From Gymnothorax reevesii (Eukaryota; Chordata; Actinopteri; Anguilliformes; Muraenidae), in the NCBI GenBank assembly GCA_029721435.1, contig CM056588.1, forward strand, positions 40,751,430 through 40,815,429: a stretch of 64,000 nucleotides of DNA, read 5' to 3'. The position numbers were made by a program, and so were the translations under genes. Of the stretch, positions 58,529 to 64,000 are shown piece by piece (position 1 is the first letter of the stretch; every line of letters starts with the position of its first letter). The notes beneath the pieces are model-generated. The model did no database searches, was not told the DNA's origin, and was given only the letters and a program-made list of their open reading frames with translations.

Positions 58529-59008
58529 GTTGTGGAAATTTTTAATTATTAGTGTGAAAAAACACTCAGAGACAGATAGTAAATAGGATCCAGTCTTTAC
58601 TATATGCGTATAGGGCCCAAGTTACATGCAGGAACAAGGACAAAGGAATTCCTCCTTTGCTTTGATATTTGTATGAGCACAACGCCCTAAATACACGCCT
58701 CTTCCATGAATATTCCCAACAATTCACTGCTCTCCCCCTTATTACAGGTACAATTTATTCATAACTCCTTCTTAAGGAACTGATTTATGTAAATGTATGT
58801 TCTCTCAGCATTCCAAAGCTGAGTGCACGCATCCCACACATCTTTGGTCCTAACAATCTCCTCAGGACCACACCGTTCAGCACATCTCATTACACACAAG
58901 CTAGATTACAATGATAAACAATTACGCATGACCTAGGTCACTCGAGGATAAGCAATGAATAACAAAATAAGCAATTATGACCAAATTTCTTTCAAAATTG
59001 CTGTGACA
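58529..59008 (-). mobile_element. Possible solo LTR in cdhr5 intron 10
   Basis: On the minus strand the block starts TGTGTCACAGCAATTTT and ends ATTTCCACAACA, the TG...CA pattern of a retroviral-type LTR, with AGTAAAG before the last third as a possible variant polyadenylation signal. No target duplication and no internal genes were seen, so the call is tentative. Confidence 0.4.
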
Positions 59009-60260
59009 CAAAATTTTATATCATCATCTATGTGGCTCTGGAAATAAAATTGTCCCTAGAGGACAGCTTCCTCAATGTGTAGATATTTTACGTGTTAAAA
59101 GTGTGTACCGAAATGGTATAAACAGGCCAAGGTAAAGTCATAGTTTATTGTGAGACATTTGCTAGGGACTTTATAAAAAGCTACCACACCTACTCCTGGT
59201 GACTGAGTGTTTGAGCTTCTGTAGAAAGGTTAATCTCTGGTGTCCTGTCCTACAGCTTAAGCTGAGGAGGAGAGTCTGGGACTCAGTTTTTTCAATCAGT
59301 TATCTGCAGTGTTTTTTTGTTTTTTTTTACTGCGCTTAGTACAGACGAGCTGTAGAAATGGCACTTTTTGTACATGTGAACCAAGACTTCGCCTCTTACG
59401 TGTGCAGCTAACACTCTCTGAGCTATTCTTGACTGCTTGATGGCGTCAGATTTCTCTGGAGATTTCGAAAGAGTCACAGTATCACCAGGGGGCATTTATT
59501 CAGAATTAATGTACTGAGTGAAAAGAGAAACAGGATGTACACATATTTTCAAGGTGTGATTGTGCTAAACCACTTATTGAAGGTTGCACAGATGGAAGTA
59601 TGATACTTGTTTGTTTCTAATGTTAAATAGAAGTAAGGTATCTTCTCTGAGAAAGGCCTTTGTGCCCACTCGATACTATTGCTCTTGTTTTCGTGAATTA
59701 AAGGACCTAAATTATGGAAACTCTTTTAAAACTTTTTATTCCACCTGTACAGTGCTCTTCATTGTGTCAAACAGCCCAGTGAGGGTTGACGTTGGTGACT
59801 GGTCAGTTTGGACGTTATAACCACCTTTCCATTTTAGTGTTTGAAACACATTGTTGGAAATTCATGCTGTTTTATATGTAACAAACAGACCTGCTCTGCA
59901 TGGTTCTCACCACGGTTCTCTGTGCCCTGCTCCATTCTAAAACCTTCCTCCATCTCTCCACCCCTCTCCCTCACAGCACAAACTTTTCTTTTATTGTGTT
60001 TTTTTTTTTTCTTTTATTGTGGCTGAATTAGGCTCTGCAGGACTTTTCAAATTAAGACATGAATCATTGTTATTGTCTGCTCTGCAATTGTAAAAAAAAT
60101 TCGAGACCATCACTCCTCAGTGCATTTGAGGCCTAACTTATTTTTTTTTATTTTTTTATTTTTTGCTGAATTCAGTTATTTTTCATGTGTACGTGCAACA
60201 TGTGCCTTAGTAAATGGACTAATAAACAGATATAAATAAAACTTTCCACTGTACGTACAG

Positions 60261-60374
60261 GGTGTAAACTCTGCTGTGCGCTATGCTGTGGAGAACAGCA
60301 GCAGTTTCAGAATAACAAATGATGGCTTCGTTCTTCTGAATGGGGAGGTGTCTGAAGGAACTGTTTCTTTATTG
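60261..60374 (+). CDS. cdhr5: cdhr5 exon 11: EC4, middle part
   Basis: 38 codons, GVNSAVRYAVENSSSFRITN then DGFVLLNGEVSEGTVSLL. Acceptor GTACAG, donor TTG|GTGAGT. Corresponds to NSAITYRITNHSHF in human CDHR5. Confidence 0.92.
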
Positions 60375-60933
60375 GTGAGTAAATGCTATATTGACAAAAT
60401 GTCAGCATCTACAGTGACTTCACCTTTTACATGCAGGATTAATCTCATACTGTCCCCAAGTATTTTGCCTGATTATCAATCACACTATTTATTTGTTGAT
60501 AAATAAAGAGCAATATTTTGCTCGTGATAATCAGGAAGCGATAGTGACAATGTGTGACCATGGGTTACAATGAGCTTTTATGGATAATCTGAATTAAAAA
60601 AGAAAACAAAATACCTGGCCTCCTTCTCCGGCTGTGGCATTTTTTTTTACATCAGATATTATGAATTTTACCAAAAAAAAAAAAAATCTGTAATACTTAT
60701 TTAAGGAATGAAAAAGCATACATTTAAAGTGGAGAATGCTGTTAATTTATCAAAGAAATTCATATTTTTGCATTTTCCGAGGCAGTGTGTACTTCAAATC
60801 TTCGCTGTTTTGTGAATGATTAAATGTCTGCATATCTTTGAAAATGTATTCGTTTTTGACATCTTCATCACCTGGGATTAAAAAACAATACTTGTTTGCT
60901 TTATGGTGCAATGAAGAATAAGGCCATCTAAGT

Positions 60934-61242
60934 CAGGGGTGGGCAATCACGGTCCTGGAGGGCCGGTGTGTATGCAGGTTTTTATTCGTATCAATTACCC
61001 TGACTAATTGAGTTAATTGATTGCATGCACAAATATAGATTTTGATGCAATGATTCGATCAAAGGAAAATCTTTTATGAAGGGAGACAAGACTAGTCTTT
61101 GTAGTTTCATGATAATTTAAAGAAATGCGCATTAAATGTCAGATTTCATAAATGGTTTGGCTAATTGACACAATCAACTAATTAAAGACCAGACGTTGGT
61201 TTGAAAACCAGGGACAGATGCGGCCCTCGCTGCCCACCTCTG
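60934..61242. mobile_element. hAT MITE with perfect 8-bp target duplication (cdhr5 intron 11)
   Basis: ATCTAAGT flanks both sides (60926-60933 and 61243-61250). The ends CAGGGGTGGGCAATC and GCTGCCCACCTCTG are inverse copies. The interior is AT-rich; the two arms pair through GTTAATTGATT-like words. No coding capacity. Confidence 0.85.
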
Positions 61243-61841
61243 ATCTAAGTACACCAGACAGGTCTGTTATTCTGGCAGATATTCTTAGCATTATTGCGAA
61301 TCAATCGTTTGATCATTGATTGACCCAAGTGAATGGAAATTGCTTAAGAGCAAATGTAGAGAGGATTCTGCCCACTCTTACTTTACTGTGATGCCAGGTC
61401 TGACAGTAGCACAGCACTACCTTGCAGTTAGACGTAGCATGCTAGCACATTGTGCCTTCAAGTGCTACTAGAAACATTTTAACCAATATTTAGAATGAGA
61501 GTTTATATGGCTGTATGGTCTGTTTAGTAAATTGAACATTTTCAATTTTTCAGGAGTACATTTTTCAATTTTTTTTAAACCTTCTAATATTGCTGTTATA
61601 AAACTCTGATGTGCTGTGCTGTATCACTTCACACAAAGTCTTATTTTTAGTGTTTTTTTTTTCTTGTAATGGGACTAAAACGTCTCATTTTCTTCCCTCT
61701 AGTTGAATATTTTAACCCAAGTCGCTTTTTCTTTGTCAAGTGAATTCTTACCACAAAATGAGTCAAAATCAGTAAGCGACATCTGAATGACTGGTGATAT
61801 TTTGTACAAAGTATACAGTATCACTCTTTTTTTTTTTGCAG

Positions 61842-61908
61842 ATTACTGCCAAGGACACAACTAATGGGGAGTCGGGTATGGCGATGCTCTCTGTACAGGT
61901 ACTCCCAG
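61842..61908 (+). CDS. cdhr5: cdhr5 exon 12: end of EC4
   Basis: 22 codons plus one base, ITAKDTTNGESGMAMLSVQV then LP; acceptor TTTTTTTGCAG, donor G|GTGAGA (phase 1). A-K-D-T-x-x-G-x-x-x-L-x-V closes a cadherin fold. Confidence 0.9.
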
Positions 61909-62893
61909 GTGAGATCATCCTCACTAGCTGTCACCAACCATGCCCCTGGAGACCTGCTGTCCTTGTCTTACTGTGCTTTGTATGGGTTGAATTGAAAATG
62001 TACATTGGGTGCATTTCCCAAAATCGTAGTTGCTAACTGAGTTACCAAATTGCATAGTTCGTCAATTCACAGTCAGATGTTCCAACTATGTAGGTGAGTT
62101 AGCATTCATGCTTGTGGGAAATGCACCCCGGGATGGTATATCTCTGGGAGCAGGAATGGTGACTACTGATCAGGAGGAAACCCCTGTCCACACTGAGCAC
62201 GGCCCACTTAATCAAAGAATACTGAAGGGCACATCACCAGTATTGTTTTGGCATGGTAATTACCCAATTCTTGTTTTTTTCTCTCTGAAAATCATGAACT
62301 AATTTTGTGCAATTCTTTCCACATATTTAGCTGCAAAATATCAATCAGTTTGGGGACTGTGAATAGAATCCTTATCTTTTTCGGTCACCCCTATACTCCT
62401 CAATTTCTCCCCACTGTGGATTTCTCAGTCTTGTTGTAAGCCACTGTTTCTGACCTCACTGTGGATTATGAGTCTTGCTCTCACAGATGGGAATCAGTGG
62501 AAGACCCTCAACAGGTGGACTAATGGGCACGTCATTAACCAGCTAGAACAATTTCGGTGTCGTTTTGCTGGCAGGGCTATAGCTAGGAATGGTGCGCCCC
62601 CTGTTTTTTAGATAAAATGCAGTCCATCTCCAGCTGTGAGCCCCGAGAATAGTGACCTCCTTTCCCCTGCTCTATGGCCCAACCTGCTGAGATTCCTCTC
62701 ATTTTTGATGCTTGAACAATATTCTCATCAATTTACCACCTTTGTTCATACTTAAACTATGCACAATATACTATGTGTTCTGAGGCTTTGAGAGATTGGA
62801 ATAGACTAATCCACTACTTAACTGTAGTGTGGCTGAGCCTTCCTGGCTGCTGTGTCCTTTCTCAAAGCAGGTTTAACTGCTCTGTTCTTTCAG

Positions 62894-63091
62894 GAGCCAC
62901 CACTGCCATACCAACTACCACCATGCAAACTACCGCCATGCCAACTACCGCCATGCAAACTACTGGCATGCTAACAACCACCATGCACACTACCGCCATG
63001 CCAACCTCTGGTATGGCCAATGTAACCACAGGTTTCACTGCAGGCAGCATTCCCACTACAACCCAGTCCCAGGAGGGCACGGCTGATCCAG
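62894..63091 (+). CDS. cdhr5: cdhr5 exon 13: mucin-like Thr-rich repeats
   Basis: Acceptor TTCTTTCAG, donor G|GTAGAT, phase 1 at both ends, so the exon could be skipped or added without a frame change. It codes for eight five-residue units of the form Thr-Thr-X-Met-X (62899-63018) and then NVTTGFTAGSIPTTTQSQEG. Dense Thr predicts O-glycosylation, as in the mucin domain of mammalian CDHR5. The valine/methionine-rich antisense frame is a shadow of the repeat. Confidence 0.88.
62899..63018 (+). repeat. cdhr5: In-frame 15-bp coding minisatellite
   Basis: Eight tandem units of ACTACCGCCATGCCA type, differing by one to five bases each; the last unit (ACCTCTGGTATGGCC) is the most diverged. Confidence 0.92.
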
Positions 63092-64000
63092 GTAGATCAT
63101 GGGCGTAATGTCGGGGCGCATTATCTAGCTTCTGAGACAGAAGTGCTTTGCTGCATTTGTTGCGCTTGAGTGCTGTTCTTTGGCAAGGTGGTGAAACTTA
63201 GAACTAAAATCAGCGAGCAGAGTTTGGGTTTTTTAAAAATCTCCAATCCCACTTGAATTTGGAATACTCAGTCAGAAAATTATGTACAGGTATTGTACGC
63301 GACTCAGGCTGTCGCCTCAGGAGAGCACAGATAGTTAATGGTTTTCTTATGAAACGCTCCTGTTGGCTGCCGGTTATTTTACTCATAGTTTCAAACCTCA
63401 CGAGCACAGAATGAGGGCGGCGGAAAGCCGAACATTGGCCTGCGTAGAATATAAGTGAGGTGGCCTGTGTGAAGCGCTTGAGCAAAAACTATGCTGACCC
63501 AAACTGGCAGTATCCCTCCCATATCCCTGAGCAGCACACTCATGCACTGCTTTCATGAGGCTGCTGGCCACAGTCTGCACTGGTACAGTAGGTTTGGTCC
63601 GATACTGCGATTATTACTGTGCATCGCAAGAGGTGCCTTTACTAAGAGAGCCAACCCTGCGGCCCAGAGACAGGACTTTCTGACCGCTGGATGCTCTGGG
63701 CCCCAGATCTTTACTACGCTGATCATTGGAGTCTCCCATCAGGCCAGTACCCACCTTGGGTCTCAGTATTGGCGGACAATTGGCTACGCATTTCTCAGGG
63801 TGGATTGGGGGTTGTCCTGAGTTACCTGCATTTTTCATCCAATCACATTTCACTTTTAATTAATTTTTAAACTCCGAGCTTATCTCTGCTTCATGCTCAT
63901 CTGCCTGGTCAACATGTTCCTGAGAACTGCACCACCCTAAATCTCTCCCCATAAAATCAAAGTCCGGGCCTTTAAATCAGGAAATGAAATCGATAAATCG
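63092..64000. other. cdhr5 intron 13 or beyond; no further exon seen
   Basis: No frame in this stretch shows a membrane segment or the expected cytoplasmic tail. The open frames at 63491-63820 (plus) and 63614-63853 (minus) overlap each other and have no recognisable motif. Confidence 0.5.

Larger units (their letters stand above)
49684..63091 (+). other. cdhr5: cdhr5 locus (mucin-like protocadherin), exons 1-13, 3' end missing
   Basis: Thirteen exons join in one frame, with all intron phases compatible, to give about 517 residues: signal peptide (1 to about 27), four cadherin-type regions separated by motifs NVNDMEPVF (115-123), DEDNRPPWF (222-230) and SNHSPKF (345-351), then a Thr-rich mucin-like repeat (about 453-517). 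In mammals this protein pairs across microvilli with CDHR2 to form the intermicrovillar adhesion complex of gut and kidney brush borders. Identity rests on the order of blocks and on local matches I recall from human CDHR5, such as CSxxxD near the N terminus, RPPWFxPC, GNxTxxxS and NSAxxYxxxNxSxFR. The calcium motifs are partly degenerate. The membrane segment and cytoplasmic tail lie beyond the window or in exons I could not resolve. Confidence 0.9.

Noticed and set aside
62862..63080. 72-codon minus-strand frame rich in valine and methionine
   Set aside because: Shadow of the 15-bp coding minisatellite in cdhr5 exon 13.

Overview
This window is vertebrate nuclear DNA, most probably from a ray-finned (teleost) fish. 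The two genes are split by introns with GT/AG junctions, and they are embedded in AT-rich sequence full of DNA transposons typical of fish genomes (Tc1/mariner, hAT, PIF/Harbinger and piggyBac-like elements). No bacterial-type operons, CRISPR arrays, tRNA genes or rRNA genes were seen. The species cannot be named from the sequence.

Two protein-coding genes can be supported, transcribed away from each other. On the minus strand (19690 down to 8430) is drd4, the dopamine D4 receptor. Exons 1 to 3 are present; the last exon (TM6 end, TM7, tail) was not found in the left 8.4 kb and is probably outside the window. On the plus strand (49684 to past 63091) is cdhr5, the cadherin-related family member 5 or mucin-like protocadherin. 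Thirteen coding exons are resolved, including a signal-peptide exon and a mucin-like Thr-rich repeat exon; the membrane and cytoplasmic exons lie beyond the right edge. As I recall the human map (11p15.5), CDHR5, SCT and DRD4 lie in this order with the two outer genes transcribed apart, so this looks like conserved synteny. I see no secretin-like gene in the 30 kb between them.

Layout: 1-8.4 kb is repeat-rich sequence downstream of drd4 exon 3, including a 1.3 kb inverted-repeat element and an interrupted hAT MITE. 8.4-19.7 kb is drd4; its second intron carries a young 2.13 kb tandem duplication. 19.7-49.7 kb is intergenic: an LTR-like block, a damaged two-gene Harbinger element, an unclassified element with about 240-bp terminal inverted repeats, a Tc1 element hit twice by hAT insertions, a SINE, two more Tc1-like elements (one nearly intact), and several duplicated repeats. 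49.7-64 kb is cdhr5 with intronic MITEs.

The two genes have unrelated roles: a Gi-coupled neuronal dopamine receptor, and an intestinal or renal brush-border adhesion molecule. I did not find a convincing new biological system. The most unusual structures are the unclassified inverted-repeat elements, the small palindromic insertion inside the Harbinger transposase, the intronic tandem duplication, and a (TG)n tract next to a weak drd4 splice acceptor.
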